Positions 20,895 through 32,409 are shown, counted from the stretch's first letter. The stretch: DNA of 64,000 bases from Doryteuthis pealeii (GCA_023376005.1 CM042181.1:19842769-19906768); one strand, 5' to 3'. A program made the numbers and translations. Notes: generated by a model from the sequence alone, not told the origin.

Positions 20895-21515
20895 ATTTTC
20901 TAAAATATATCCCGCCCTGTCGGCTGGGGCGTTAGAATGCACCGACTGCACCTCTGCAGAGGGGTAGGACTCCCCCAATGGAGCCACCTGTTGGCCGTGG
21001 GTGGCGACCCGTGATGCTTAAGGATAGAGCCCAGGTGGATGAGCAGTTCATGACATGCAATACTCCACTTAGGCCCTATCTTGGGCTAGACGGGCGGTCA
21101 GAGAGACCTCCTCCGATCAATCAGCTGGTCACGTCAAGCCCTAGCACCTATATGATTGCCCCAACCCTATTGCCCTTATGGCAACCTCCAACCCCTTTTT
21201 ATCATATGGATGCTAGAAGGCGGTGGCTGCAGGTCTACATGTCCTGGGAATGACGTTAAACTCTATCTGATGGTGAGGTTCCAGTTTTGGAAGTTTGGGG
21301 AATGTGGAGCACCCCTTCATCACCATTGCTCCCTGGTCCACTCTGACCCGGAGTGGTAGTACCTATTAGGGTCCCATCTATGGGTTAAATAGAAAAATGT
21401 ATTTATAAACAAAATTGTATTATCCATTAAGAATTGATTTATTTCAAAACTTTATCGGCATTAAATGACCCACTGAGGTTGATATGCCGTAAAACAAAAC
21501 AAAACAAACAAACTC
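20895..21515 (+). mobile_element. Composite acggcat-family element with extra 5' module
   Basis: It opens ccgccctgtcggctggggc, then gcacctctgcagaggggtag, acctgttggccgtgggtgg and acccgtgatgcttaagg. This module is reiterated at 26170-26960 and 27236-28040. It then carries the same body as 16600-16975 and the tail ccgtaaaacaaaacaaaac. The 91-residue frame across it has no recognisable domain. Confidence 0.6.
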
Positions 21516-21804
21516 TAAAATGTATCAATGCTAATATTGGACCTTGGTGAATAACTAAACTAACCACCGTCAAAAGACTCCATTAAAAAAAAATGTTTTT
21601 ATCTTTTTATTTGAGCAAATCGTATGTCCAGTGCATCGTCAGAGCTAAATCCGTGCAAAGACAGCTTCCTTGTTTGTCGTTCTCGTCTTTCTAAAAACAT
21701 TTCCTGGATAGAAATTCGATCCTCTTGTCACGAATGTCAACAAAATTGATTGACTCAAAAGAACAAAAAAAACAAAAAAAATGATTAAATGAATAAAATC
21801 AAAA
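21516..21804. other. Spacer, no gene seen
   Basis: Mostly AT-rich, with a less AT-rich patch at 21620-21740 (gtccagtgcatcgtcagagc ... ttcgatcctcttgtcacg). No splice-flanked frame was identified. The equivalent in noisy copy 2 lies at 32120-32410. Confidence 0.4.
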
Positions 21805-22550
21805 TCTTATTATTATAATGGAGATTCGGTGTCTGTCTGTCTGTAACCGAAACTATGTCACTGCCGACGTCACAATACCCTCAGGAATTACAAAAGTTTA
21901 TCAATGAGTATTTAATTTATAGTCCAAATCATTAATACATAGAATAATAAATATTATTTATTAATGATGTCTCTATGAAAATCTGAGTTAGATTTGCCTC
22001 AAAACAGCCCATGTTATTAGTGCGTTTAAAATCCTGCAATGTGTCTTTATATATCACTGAAAAATAAAGGTTTTACATAATATACGGTATGGTTATTTTG
22101 CATACTGGTTTTAACAAAACCAGGTTTAATAAATAATTACTTGGTGTTATTGATCACTTATATTATTGTTTTATTCTTTAACATATTAAAAGGGACAAAT
22201 AGAGATCCCATGAATCTAGCCTCAAAACAACCCATGTTATTAGTGTGTTTAAAATCTTACAATGTGTCTTATATATCACTAAGAAATAAAGGTTTACATA
22301 ATATATGGTGTGTTTAATTTGCATACTGGTTTTAACAAAACCGGGTTTAATAAATAATTACTTGGTGTTAATAATCTCTAATATTATTGTTTTATTCTCC
22401 AATGTATTAAAATCAATCCTATGAATGATTTTATATTGAAACCCATTAAAATTTGATTAAAATAAGTGTAATCTTTTTATATGTGTTCTTATTTAATTTC
22501 ATTTCATTAGTCTTTCTAATTTAGTATATTTCATTATATTAAAACTTGAA
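21805..22550 (+). mobile_element. Helitron-like element lacking its 3' end
   Basis: It starts TC (tcttattattataatggaga) with gtctgtctgtctgtaaccga, like 11937-12565. The interior contains two direct copies (22030-22190, 22240-22410) of a segment with gcatactggttttaacaaaa and attacttggtgtta. The usual 3' hairpin and CTAG are absent. The sequence breaks at atacttatgctcagcagatt, where the acggcat element begins. Confidence 0.6.
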
Positions 22551-22555
22551 TACTT

Positions 22556-22765
22556 ATGCTCAGCAGATTTGGTTTGGTTTGGTTTTATTTTACGGCATAT
22601 CAACCTCAGTGGGTCATTTAATGCCGATAAAGATTTGAAATAAATTAATTCTTAATGGATACTCAATTTTTTTTATAAATACATTTTTCTATTTAACCCA
22701 TAGATGGGACCCTAACAGGTACTACCACTCCGGGTCAGAGTGGACTAGGGAGACAAAGCCCCCCA
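22556..22765 (-). mobile_element. acggcat-family element, opposite orientation
   Basis: It begins tttggtttggtttggtttta, then ttacggcatatcaacctcag, gggtcatttaatgccgata, cccatagatgggaccctaac and actccgggtcagagtggact, where similarity ends. It truncates the preceding Helitron-like element. Confidence 0.6.
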
Positions 22766-22952
22766 CTTAATGAATATTGACAACACGTGTTTATATCATG
22801 TGTAGTCATTGCTGGCCCGAAAGAAAAAAATTCAGAATTGCCAGGTTGCTGGCTAAAGGGAAAATAACCCCATTGGACTTGTGTCCACCAGAATTACAGA
22901 CCCAACAAGTCTAAAAATTTGAAATTATTTTTTTTTTTTTTGTTTCTTTCAG

Positions 22953-23046
22953 ATTGTTGGTCCGTTTATCCATTTTGGTCTGATTTTTATCGTGACACTT
23001 CTCACGTGGATTTTAGTCAAACAATGGTACATTTTGGAACGTTTTG
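22953..23046 (+). CDS. GDE-family phosphodiesterase, internal exon C
   Basis: This 94-bp exon follows ttttttgtttctttcag and ends at gtaagtatat. It is phase 0 at the start, in agreement with exon B, and leaves one base at the end. The peptide IVGPFIHFGLIFIVTLLTWI then LVKQWYILERF forms a transmembrane helix. The PFIH...LL.W pattern matches the helix following the EW...SLQ motif in GDPD2/5-type proteins. The next exons, expected to bring the HRG catalytic motif, are not found before 27096. Confidence 0.8.
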
Positions 23047-23104
23047 GTAAGTATATATTTTGGTTGACTGAAAATTATTTTGTTATTTATTTGTTATGCT
23101 TCTT

Positions 23105-23795
23105 TAGGCATTTGTTTCAGGTCGTTCAATGCATTACTGGTACCATGTAACCCAGTACTACCTGTTTCATAGTTAGATCATAGCTCAATGTGCTACTGGT
23201 ACCATGTAACCCAGTATTACCTGTCTCTCAATGTGCTACTGCTACCATGTAACCCAGTATTACCTGTCGCTCAATGTGCTACAGGTACCATGTAACCCAG
23301 TATTACCTGTCGCTCAATGTGCTATACCCAATGTGTACATGTAACCAGTATTACCTGTCCTCAATGTGCTACAGGTACCATGTAACCCAGTATTACTGTC
23401 GCTCAATGTGCTACAGGTACCATGTAACCCAGTATTACCTGTCACTCAATGTGCTACTGGTATCATGTAACCCAGTATTACCTGTCGCTCAATGTGCAAC
23501 TGGTACCATGTAACCCAGTATTACCTGTCGCTCAGTGTGTCACTGGTACCATGTAACCCAGTACTACCAGTTTCATAGTCAGAACATCGGAGACTAAACT
23601 GGTATCCCCACAGATTTTGTCTGGTTAGGAGGATGGTTAGACACTTCTTTAGGCATTTGTATCAGGTTGTTCAATGTGCTACTGGTACCATGTAACCTGG
23701 TACTACTTCTTGCTGAATGTGCTACTGGTACCATGTAACACAGTAGTACCTGCCACTCAATGTGCTACTAGTACCATGTTGTTTTTGTACCCGCC
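23105..23795. repeat. ~43-bp satellite, about 15 units, just inside the intron after exon C
   Basis: Units read gctcaatgtgctactggtac, catgtaacccagtattacct, gtc. The array starts about 60 bases after the exon C donor. Edge units (23105-23200, 23560-23700) are more diverged and carry cctaaagaagtg-type flanks in inverted copy 2. Period 43 gives open frames of repeated YHVTQYYLS, not a gene. Confidence 0.95.
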
Positions 23796-23879
23796 ACCCT
23801 TGAGCTTCGGTTCATGGGTGGTCCCACATTAATAGGGTCTTGTGCCTAACCCATACATGTGGGGTGTGTGGTAAATACA

Positions 23880-24325
23880 ATGTGTGTCAAAAAATTATTG
23901 TATTTTTTGACACACCTTGTATTCTGAAAAAAATTAACGTTCCATTCATTGTTCATTTATTTTTGGTAAATACAGCTTTAAACTCGGCAATTTTATGACA
24001 CACCTTGTATTCTGAAAAAAAAATTAATGTTTCATTCATTGTTTATTTCTAACTTGGTAAATACAGCTTTAAACTTGGAACTTTTTTGACACACCTTGTA
24101 TTCTGAAAAAAATTAACGTTTCATTCATTGTTTATTTCTAACTTGGTAAATACAGCTTTAAACTTGGTACTTTTTTGACACACCTTGTATTCTGAAAAAA
24201 AATTAACGTTTCATTCATTGTTTATTTCTCACATGGTAAATACAGCTTCAAACTCGGCACTTTTTTGACACACCTTGTATTCTGAAAAAAATTAATTTTT
24301 TATGACACACCTTGTATTATTCATA
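23880..24325. repeat. ~89-bp tandem repeat, 5 units
   Basis: Units contain ttttgacacaccttgtattc, tgaaaaaaattaacgtttca, ttcattgtttatttctaac and ttggtaaatacagctttaaa. The last unit is truncated. Non-coding. Confidence 0.9.
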
Positions 24326-24640
24326 TTATTAGTTTTTAAGGCATTGTGGTCTCTTTGTTTATGTTTTTGTTTTTTATAAAAAAGATTCCTGATTCTAATG
24401 GTTGTGAGAAAAGCTGATCATTTCTAAAATTGAAAACACTTAATTAAAATCCGAAATTATCATGAAAATTGATTACTTCCTGTGTGGCGTATTTCTTTTA
24501 GTTTTAAATAGAAGTCGTACTTAAGGCGGAAAAATTCTTCTAATAAATTGAGGTCACTTTCAATATTCTCTTCAGAATGAACTGTGTGAATATACCAATA
24601 AGGAAGTATACATAAAGACCTCATATATATATATATATAT
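24326..24640. other. AT-rich spacer, no gene seen
   Basis: Unassigned AT-rich DNA ending in a short (ta)n run that abuts the hairpin element at 24641. Confidence 0.4.
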
Positions 24641-24885
24641 AATAAAGATAATCTAATGAGTCGGACGAACCTACTATTAGTTTCGCATAAAGCTCTTCAG
24701 GGCTAAAATCCGACTAAAGAAGAAAAGGAGCAAGACAAATAAATATTACTAACCACAGTAATGTGGTTAGTAATATTTATTTGTCTTGCTCCTTTTCTTC
24801 TTTAGTCGGATTTTAGCCCTGAAGAGCTTTATGCGAAACTAATAGTAGGTTCGTCCGACTCATTAGATTATCTTTATTACTTGGC
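24641..24885. mobile_element. Near-perfect hairpin element, ~117-bp arms
   Basis: The left arm (aataaagataatctaatgag ... tcggacgaacctactattag ... ggagcaagacaaataaatat ... taaccaca) is followed by a loop of about 6 bases and then by its exact complement ending ctcattagattatctttatt. Arms appear identical base for base in copy 1. In copy 2 (28983-29222) both arms carry scattered indels. It lies beside a (ta)n run, a typical MITE/foldback target. Confidence 0.9.
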
Positions 24886-25162
24886 TCTACTTAGGTATCG
24901 AGCACTTTTTACATATTAGCTTCTCCTAGCGGTTATATGAATATATATATATCTTATATACATATATATACATATAAATTGTTTTTTCTTTTGGCCAAAT
25001 ACTGTACCAATAGATTATTTTTTGTTGGTACAAATATCTTGGTCCTTTCTTTTTTTCAAAAATTTTTTTCTTCCTGGTTGATGTTTGGTAGTATATTTTT
25101 ACAATCAAACTTTCTGCTGGGTTTTTTCTCTCCGCAAGGATCTACCAACACGCTTGGTATAT

Positions 25163-25202
<40 letters not shown>
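24886..25202. other. AT-rich spacer with (TA)n, no gene seen
   Basis: Contains ttttggccaaatactgtacc and other low-complexity stretches, then (ta)n at 25155-25204, which abuts the SINE. Confidence 0.4.
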
Positions 25203-25206
<4 letters not shown>

Positions 25207-25589
25207 TTAGAGTCGTGGAAAATGGACTCGTCGGTTCAAGTTCAATTCCTAGACGAAGCTGTTGGCATTTCACATAGTGCTAATACCCTTGGGAAAGGTA
25301 TGAATCCATATATTCTCCCTCCAGCTATGGGTTAAATAGTAGGGCAGACTGGGCTCTACAGCCTTGGGTAGGTAACCAGTCTAGGAGAGGGATAACTCTG
25401 AATTCAAAATTCCTGAGGTCGGTCGTTGATTGGGTTTGTGGCAACCCTCGATGCACCAATTCTTTCCTATCGACTGTGCCAAAAAGTGTGGATGGTCCAT
25501 CACAAGCCTTCACCACTATAAACAAATCACTGTGTGGGTGTTCATTGTGTGTGTGAACCCTCATGCGTCGAAAATCGACGAGAGAATCC

Positions 25590-25620
<31 letters not shown>
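25203..25620 (+). mobile_element. Chimeric-tail SINE between two (TA)n runs
   Basis: The head ggttagagtcgtggaaaatg and B box aagttcaattcctagacg are followed by the shared central domain (gctaatacccttgggaaag ... ccagctatgggttaaatag ... taaccagtctaggagaggg). The alternative 3' tail is gaggtcggtcgttgattggg ... tgcaccaattctttcctatc ... tgtgggtgttcattgtgtg ... cgaaaatcgacgagag. It is the most complete member of the type seen at 11105-11500. Confidence 0.8.
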
Positions 25621-25623
<3 letters not shown>

Positions 25624-25867
25624 ATGGTACAGACCCAATTAGGAATGTATGTTACGTTACACCCCCAATTAAGAAGGATATTGCAACATTAGCAAATTTC
25701 CAAAGTATATAACGTTGCGGTACCAATTAAAAGAAGTAGGTTGTAATAATCATACTTATTTTTATATAGACCTTTTCTATTTTGATATCTTCTGCTCAGG
25801 CCAGTTGGCCAGAGATTTAGAATACACTGACTGCACCTCTGCAGAGGGGTTGTTGTTGAGGAAAGAT
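25621..25867. other. End of copy 1, no gene seen
   Basis: Unique AT-rich sequence runs into ctgctcaggccagttggcc and gcacctctgcagaggggt. After that point the natural continuation (as read inverted at about 28010) is displaced to 26170. Confidence 0.5.
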
Positions 25868-26168
25868 CGGAACCTGTGTTGTTTTAAGCAGTCGTTACAA
25901 GTGAAATTTCAGGATTGCGTAAGTAATAAGTGAAATGCTAACAAACATGAAATTTTGAAACTACCTACAGAAGTCAAGTCTATGAAGATTTAGTAAGTTA
26001 TACATGATATTTGAATTTAAATGATATCTACATTGGACCAGCTATGCGAAGATGCTGGTTGCTCCGCAGAGGACTCCCAGGTGCAATGAATGATAGGGAA
26101 GGTTGGCGAGAGATTGTCATGGATACTCTTGCTGCATGCGCGACATGATGATGATGAAAAAATTGAAA
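25868..26168 (+). other. Displaced duplicate of 6994-7297 (assembly junction)
   Basis: The sequence from gaacctgtgttgttttaagc through gatatctacattgg and the LINE tail cagctatgcgaagatgctgg to catgatgatgatgaaaaaa repeats 6994-7297. It interrupts a stretch that is continuous in inverted copy 2 (gcagaggggt / taagacccctgtcctc). It ends at the N. Its natural continuation, tgaaaccatttgaaatg, is found at 48873. It should be treated as misplaced. Confidence 0.8.
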
Positions 26169-26169
26169 N
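26169..26169. other. Single ambiguous base at a sequence-quality boundary
   Basis: This is the only N in the window. Left of it the bases are clean. Right of it, through about 48872, indels appear every few tens of bases relative to the matching copy. Confidence 0.95.
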
Positions 26170-27072
26170 TAAACCCCTGTCCTCAGTAGGGCACCTGTGC
26201 AGTGTGTGGTGACCTGTGAGGCCCCCATGTTCATGGACTGGGAATCCTGCGTGGGCTGAGCAGTCCATGACGGGGGCCTCTCTGACTGCCCGTTTAGCTT
26301 AAATAAGGGGGGGGGGGACCAAAGTGGAGTGTTGAACCCCAGGTCATGGACAGCTCAGCCACCAGGGTCCATCCTTAAGCATTATTGAAGTTTGTATAAG
26401 CGGTAATAGATCGGACTGATCATATAGGTGCTAGGCTGATGTGACAAGTTTTGATTGATTGGAGAGGACCTCTACGACCAACCCATCTAGCCTAAGTAGC
26501 GACCAAATGTGGAGTGTGCAGGTCATGACTACCAGCTAGCAGGGTTTCCAATCTTAAGCATTATGGGTTGCACACACTGCCAACAGGTGCGTCTATGGGA
26601 CGGGGGTCTTACCACATGCAGAGTGCAGTTGGTGTATTCCATCTTAAGCATCACAGGTATGCCAACACGGCCAACAGGTGTCTATTGGGGACGGGGGTCT
26701 TACCCCTCTTGCAAGGTGCAGTTGGTGTATTCCATCCTTAAGCATCAAGGTGCCACACACACGGCCAAACAGGTGGTCCTATTGGGGACGGGGTTTACCC
26801 CTCTTGCCAGAGGTGCAGTTGGTGTATGTCCATCCTTAAGCATCACAGGTTTGCCACACACGGCCAACAGGTGGCCCAATTGGGAGAGTTCTTACCCCTC
26901 ATGGAGAGATCAAGTCAGGGTATTCTAACACCCACGCCAACAGGGCGGTTGTGTAGTGGTGTGTGTGTGGGCATTTAAAATACATTGTAGTTTTTAAAGA
27001 ATAAAAAGAAAAAATAGAATCTTGATTCTCTGCTCTCGTAGAGTTGGTATCTTACCATTTTCTAAAATTGAA
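26170..27072. repeat. Left arm at the fold: ~97-bp CTGCACCTC repeats, noisy
   Basis: Repeated units (plus strand) contain catccttaagcatcacagg, tgccacacacggccaacagg, tggtcctattggggacgggg and cttacccctcttgca. They are the reverse of those at 27236-28040. Units differ by missing and added single bases, as in raw long reads. The 139-residue frame here is periodicity, not a gene. Confidence 0.75.
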
Positions 27073-27117
27073 GCACTTAGTTAAAATCTAAAATTAACTT
27101 TAGTTAATAGTTTAATA
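27073..27117. other. Centre of the ~21-kb inverted repeat
   Basis: The left flank ...ttaccattttctaaaattg and the right flank caattttagaaaatggtaa... are complementary, with about 45 unpaired, AT-rich bases between. Outward from here, the right side recapitulates the left side in reverse order as far as about 48872. Confidence 0.85.
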
Positions 27118-28257
27118 GTGCTTCCAATTTTAGAAAATGGTAAGATACCAAACTCTACAGACAGAAGAATCAAGATTCTATTTTTTCTTTTATTCTTTAA
27201 AACTACAATGTATTTTAAAATGCCACAAAATACACAACCGCCCTGTTGGCTGGGTGTTAGAATACACTGACTGCACCTCTCCATGAGGGGTATAGACTCT
27301 CCCAATGGGCACCTGTTGGCCGTGTGTGGCAACCTGTGATGCTTAAGGATGGGAATACACCAACTGCACCTCTGCAGAGGGGTAGACCCCGTCCCCAATA
27401 GGACCACCTGTTGGCCGTGTGTGGCACCTGTGATGCTTAAGGATGGGAATACACCAACTGCACCTCTGCGAGAGGGTAAGACCCCGTCCCCATAGGACCA
27501 CCTGTTGGCCGTGTGTGGCAACCTGTGATGCTTAAGGATGGAATACACCAACTGCACCTCTGCAGTGGGGTAAGACCCCCGTCCCCAATAGGACCACCTG
27601 TTTGCAGTGTGTGCCAACCCATAATTGCTTAAAGTTGGAACCCTGCTAGCCTGAGTAGTCCATGACCTGCAACACTCCACTTTGGTCCTTACTTAGGCTA
27701 GATGGGTGGTCGTAGAGGTCCTCCTCCAATCAATCAACTTGTCACATCAAGCCCTAGCACCTATATGATAGTCCCCGACTCTATTACCCTTATGACAAAC
27801 CTTCATAAGCTTAAGGATGGAACCTGGTGGCTGAGCTGTCCCATGACCTGCAAACACTCCACTTTGGTCCTTATTTAAGCTAAACGGGCAGTCAGAGAGC
27901 CCCCATGTCATGGACTGCTCAGCCACCAGGATTCCAGTCCATGACATGGGGCCTCACAGGTCACCACACACTGCCAACAGTGTGGCCTACTGAGGACAGG
28001 GGTCTTACCCCTCTGCAGAGGTGCAGTCAGTGTATTCTAAATCTCTGGCCAACTGGCCTGAGCAGAAGATATCAAATAGAAAAGGTCTATATAAAATAAG
28101 TATGATTATTACAACCTACTTCTTTTAATTGGTACCGCAACGTTATATACTTTGGAAATTTGCTAATGTTGCAATATCCTTCTTATTGGGGGTGTAACGT
28201 AACATACATTCCTAATTGGGCCTGTACCATTACTATATATATATATATATATATATA

Positions 28258-28647
28258 TAATGGATTCTCTCGTCGATTTTCGACGCATGAGGGTTCACAC
28301 ACACAATGAACACCCACACAGTGATTTGTTTATAGTGGGTAAGGCTTGTGATGGACCATCCACACTTTTTTGGCACAGTCGATAGGAAAGAATTGGTGCA
28401 TCGAGGGTTGCCACAAACCCAATCAACGACACGAACCTCAGGAATTTTGAATTCAGAGTTATCCCTCTCCTAGACTGGTTACCTACCCAAGGCTGTAGAG
28501 CCCAGTCTGCCCTACTATTTAACCCATAGCTGGAGGGAGAATATATGGATTCATACCTTTCCCAAGGGTATTAGCACTATGTGAAATGCCAACAGCTTCG
28601 TCTAGGAATTGAACTTGAACCGACGAGTCCATTTTCCACGATCTTAA

Positions 28648-28650
<3 letters not shown>
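28258..28650 (-). mobile_element. Inverted copy of the 25203-25620 SINE
   Basis: Runs from tggattctctcgtcgatttt to gaacttgaaccgacgagtcc, complement of the copy 1 SINE, flanked by (ta)n on both sides. Small indels only. Confidence 0.75.
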
Positions 28651-28683
<33 letters not shown>

Positions 28684-28982
28684 TTAATATAATATACCAA
28701 GCGTTTGTTGGTAGATCCTTGCAAGAAAAAACCCAGCAGAAAGTTTGATTGTAAAAAATTATACTACCAAACATCAACATGGAAGAAAAAATTTTTGAAA
28801 AAAAGAAAGGACCAAAGAATTTGTACCAACAAAAAATAATCTATTTGGTACACGTATTTGGCCAAAAAAAGAAAAAACAATTTAATGTACATATATATGT
28901 ATATAAGATATATATATATTTCATATAACCGCTAGGAGAAAGCTAATATGTAAAATGCTCGATTACCTAAGTAGAGCCAAGT

Positions 28983-29222
28983 AATAAAGATAATCTAATG
29001 AGTCGGACGAACCTCTATTAGTTTCGCATAAAAGCTCTTTCAGGGCTAAAAATCCGACTAAAGAAGGAAAAGGAGCAAGACAAGATAAATATTACTTAAC
29101 CACTTACTGTGGTAAGTAATTATTTATTTGTCTTGCTCCTTTCTTCTTTAGTCGGATTTTTAGCCCTGAAGAGCTTTATGCGAAACTAATAGTAGGTTCG
29201 TCCGACTCATTAGATTATCTTA
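28983..29222. mobile_element. Inverted, noisy copy of the 24641-24885 hairpin
   Basis: Both arms are present but no longer match each other exactly (for example gcataaaagctctttcaggg against ccctgaagagctttatgc). This is a useful internal measure of error in this segment. Confidence 0.8.
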
Positions 29223-29539
29223 TTATATATATATTATATATATGAGGTCTTTTATGTTATATACTTCCTTATTGTATTATCACACAGTTCATTCTGAAGA
29301 GAATATTGAAAGTGACCTCAAATTATTAGAAGAATTTTTCCGCCTTAAGTACGACTTCTATTTAAAACTAAAAGAAATACGCCACACAGGAAGTAATCAA
29401 TTTTCATGATAATTTCGGATTTAATTAAGTGTTTCAATTTTAGAAATGATCAGCTTTTCTCACAACCATTAGAATCAGGAATCTTTTTTATAAAAAACAA
29501 AAACATAAACAAAGAGACCACAATGCTTAAAAACTAATA

Positions 29540-30835
29540 ATATGAATAATACAAGGTGTGTCATAAAAAATTAATTTTTTCAGAATACAAGGTGTGTTCA
29601 AAAAAGTCCCGAGTTTGAAGCTGTATTTACCATGTGAGAATAAAACAATGAATGAAACGTTAATTTTTTTTCAGAATACAAGGTGTGTCAAAAAAGTACC
29701 AAGTTTAAAGCTGTATTTACCAAGTTAGAAATAAACAATGAATGAAACGTAATTTTTTTCAGAATACAAGGTGTGTCAAAAAAAGTTCCAAGTTTAAAAG
29801 CTGTATTTACCAAGTTAGAAATAAACAATGAATGAAACATTAATTTTTTTTCAGAATACAAGGTGTGTCATAAAATTGCCGAGTTTAAAGCTGTATTTTA
29901 CCAAATATAAAATGAACAATGAATGGAACGTTAATTTTTTTCAGAATACAAGGTGTGTCAAAAAAATACAATATTTTTTGACAACACATGTATTTACCAC
30001 ACACCCACATGTATGGTTAGCACAAGACCCTATTAATGTGGGACCACCCATGAACCGAAGCTCAAGGTGGCGGGTACAAAACAACATGGTACTAGTAGCA
30101 CATTTGAGTGGCAGGTACTACTGTGTTACATGTACCAGTAGCACATTCAGCAAGAAGTAGTACCAGTTACATGGTACCAGTAGCACATTGAACAACCTGA
30201 TACAAATGCCTAAAGAAGTGTCTAACCATCCTCCTAACCAGACAAAATCTGTGGGTACCAGTTTAGTCTCCGATGTTCTGACTATGAAACTGGTAGTACT
30301 GGGTTACATGGTACCAGTGACACACTGAGCGACAGGTAATACTGGGTTACATGGTACAGTTGCACATTGAGCGACAGGTAATACTGGTTACATGATACCA
30401 GTAGCACATTGAGTGACAGGTAAATACTGGGTTACATGGTACCTGTAGCACATGAGCGACAGATAATAGCTGGGTTACATGGTACCGACACATTGAGAGA
30501 CAGGTAATACTGGGTTACATTACCTGTAGCACATTGAGTGACAGGTAATACTGGGTTAATGGTACCTGTAGCACATTGAGCGACAGTAATACTGGGTTAC
30601 ATGGGTTAGCAGTAGCACATTGAGCGACAGGTAATTACTGGTTACAATGGTACCTGTAGCACATTGAGCGACAGGTAATACTGGGTTACATGGTAGCAGT
30701 AGCACATTGAGAGGAACATGGTAATACTGGGTTACATGGTAACCAGTAGCACATTGACCTATGATCTAACTATGAAACAGGTAGTACTGGGTTACATGGT
30801 ACCAGTAATGCATTGAAACGACCTGAAACAAATGC
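29540..30835. repeat. Inverted copies of the 89-bp and 43-bp arrays
   Basis: 29540-29965 holds gaatacaaggtgtgtca units. 30080-30835 holds tgggttacatggtaccagta units. Unit lengths fluctuate by one to three bases through indels. Confidence 0.85.
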
Positions 30836-30895
30836 CTAAAGAAGCATAACAAATAAATAACAAAATAATTTTCAGTCACCAAAATATATACTTAC

Positions 30896-30989
30896 CAAAA
30901 CGTTCCAAAATGTACCATTGTTTGACTAAAATCCACGTGAGAAGTGTCACGATAAAAAATCAGACCAAATGGATAAACGGACCAACAAT
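30896..30989 (-). other. Noisy inverted copy of GDE exon C
   Basis: Complement of 22953-23046, between a cttac donor complement and ctgaaag acceptor complement. Two compensating single-base indels in A runs shift the frame in the middle. Probably the same genomic exon read twice. Confidence 0.75.
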
Positions 30990-31189
30990 CTGAAAGAAAC
31001 AAAAAAAAAAAATAATTTCAAATTTAGACTTGTTGGGCTGTAATTCTGGTGGACACAAGTCCAATGGGTTATTTTCCCTTTAGCCAGCAACCTGGCAATT
31101 CTGATTTTTTTCTTTCGGGCCAGCAATGACTACACATGATATAAACACGTGTTGTTCAATATTCATTAAGTGGGGGGCTTTGTCTCCCT

Positions 31190-32118
31190 AGTCCACTCTG
31201 ACCCGGTGGTAGTACCTGTTAGGGTCCCATCTATGGGTTTAATAGAAAAATGTATTTATAAAAAAAATTGAGTATCCATTAAGAATTAATTTATTTCAAA
31301 TCTTTATCGGCATTAAATGACCACTGAGGTTGATATGCCGTAAAATAAAACCAAACCAAACCAAATCTGCTGAGCATAAGTATTCAAGTTTTAATATAAT
31401 GAAATATAACTAAATTAGAGAACTAATGAAATTGAATTAAATAGAACAACATATAAAAAAGATTACACTTATTTTAATCAAATTTTAATGGGTTTCAATA
31501 TAAAATCATTCATAGGATTGATTTTAATACATTGGAGAATAAAACAATAATATTAGAGATTATTAACACCAAGTAATATTTATTAAACCCGGTTTGTTAA
31601 ACCAGTATGCAAATTAAACACACCATATATTATGTAAACCTTTATTTCTTAGTGATATATAAGACACATTGTAAGATTTTAAACACACTAATAACATGGT
31701 TGTTTTGAGGCTAGATTCATGGGATCTCTATTGTCCCTTTTAATATGTTAAAGAATAAACAATAATATAAGTGATCAATAACACCAAGTAATTATTTATT
31801 AAACCTGGTTTTGTTAAAACCAGTATGCAAAATAACCATACCGTATATTATGTAAAACCTTTATTTTTCAGTGATATATAAAGACACATTGCAGGACTTT
31901 AAACGCACTAATAACATGGGCTGTTTTGAGGCAAATCTAACTCAGATTTTCATAGAGACATCATTAATAAATAATATTTATTATTCTATGTATTAATGAT
32001 TTGGACTATAAATTAAATACTCATGATAAACTTTTGTAATTCCTGAGGGTTTGTGACGTCGGCAGTGACATAGTTTCGTTACAGACAGACAGACACCGAA
32101 TTCCAATTATAATAATAA
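31190..32118. mobile_element. Inverted copies of the acggcat element (to 31365) and Helitron-like element (from 31366)
   Basis: 31190-31365 matches 22556-22765. From gctgagcataagtattcaag to ccgaattccaattataataa matches 21805-22550 in reverse, including both internal direct repeats. No additional information beyond copy 1. Confidence 0.7.
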
Positions 32119-32409
32119 GATTTTGATTTTATTCATTTAATCATTTTTTTTTTTTTTTTCTTTTGAGTCAATCAATTTTGTTGACATTCGTGACAAGAGG
32201 ATCGAATTTCTATCCAGGAAATGTTTTAGAAGACGAGAACGACAAACAAGGAAGCTGTCTTTGCACGGATTTAGCTCTGACGATGCACTGGACATACGAT
32301 TTGCTCAAATAAAAAGATAAAACACATTTTTTTTTAATGGAGTCTTTGACGGTGGTTAGTTTAGTTATTCACCAGGTCCAATTATTAGCATTGATACATT
32401 TTAAGTTTG

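Noticed and set aside
23105..23795. Regular direct repeats that might suggest a CRISPR-like array
   Set aside because: No unique spacers; the whole 43-bp unit repeats, and the context is eukaryotic intron.
27081..27680. 199-residue frame with repeated SITGATH-like blocks
   Set aside because: It lies in noisy tandem repeats at the fold centre, and the matching left arm breaks the frame by indels.
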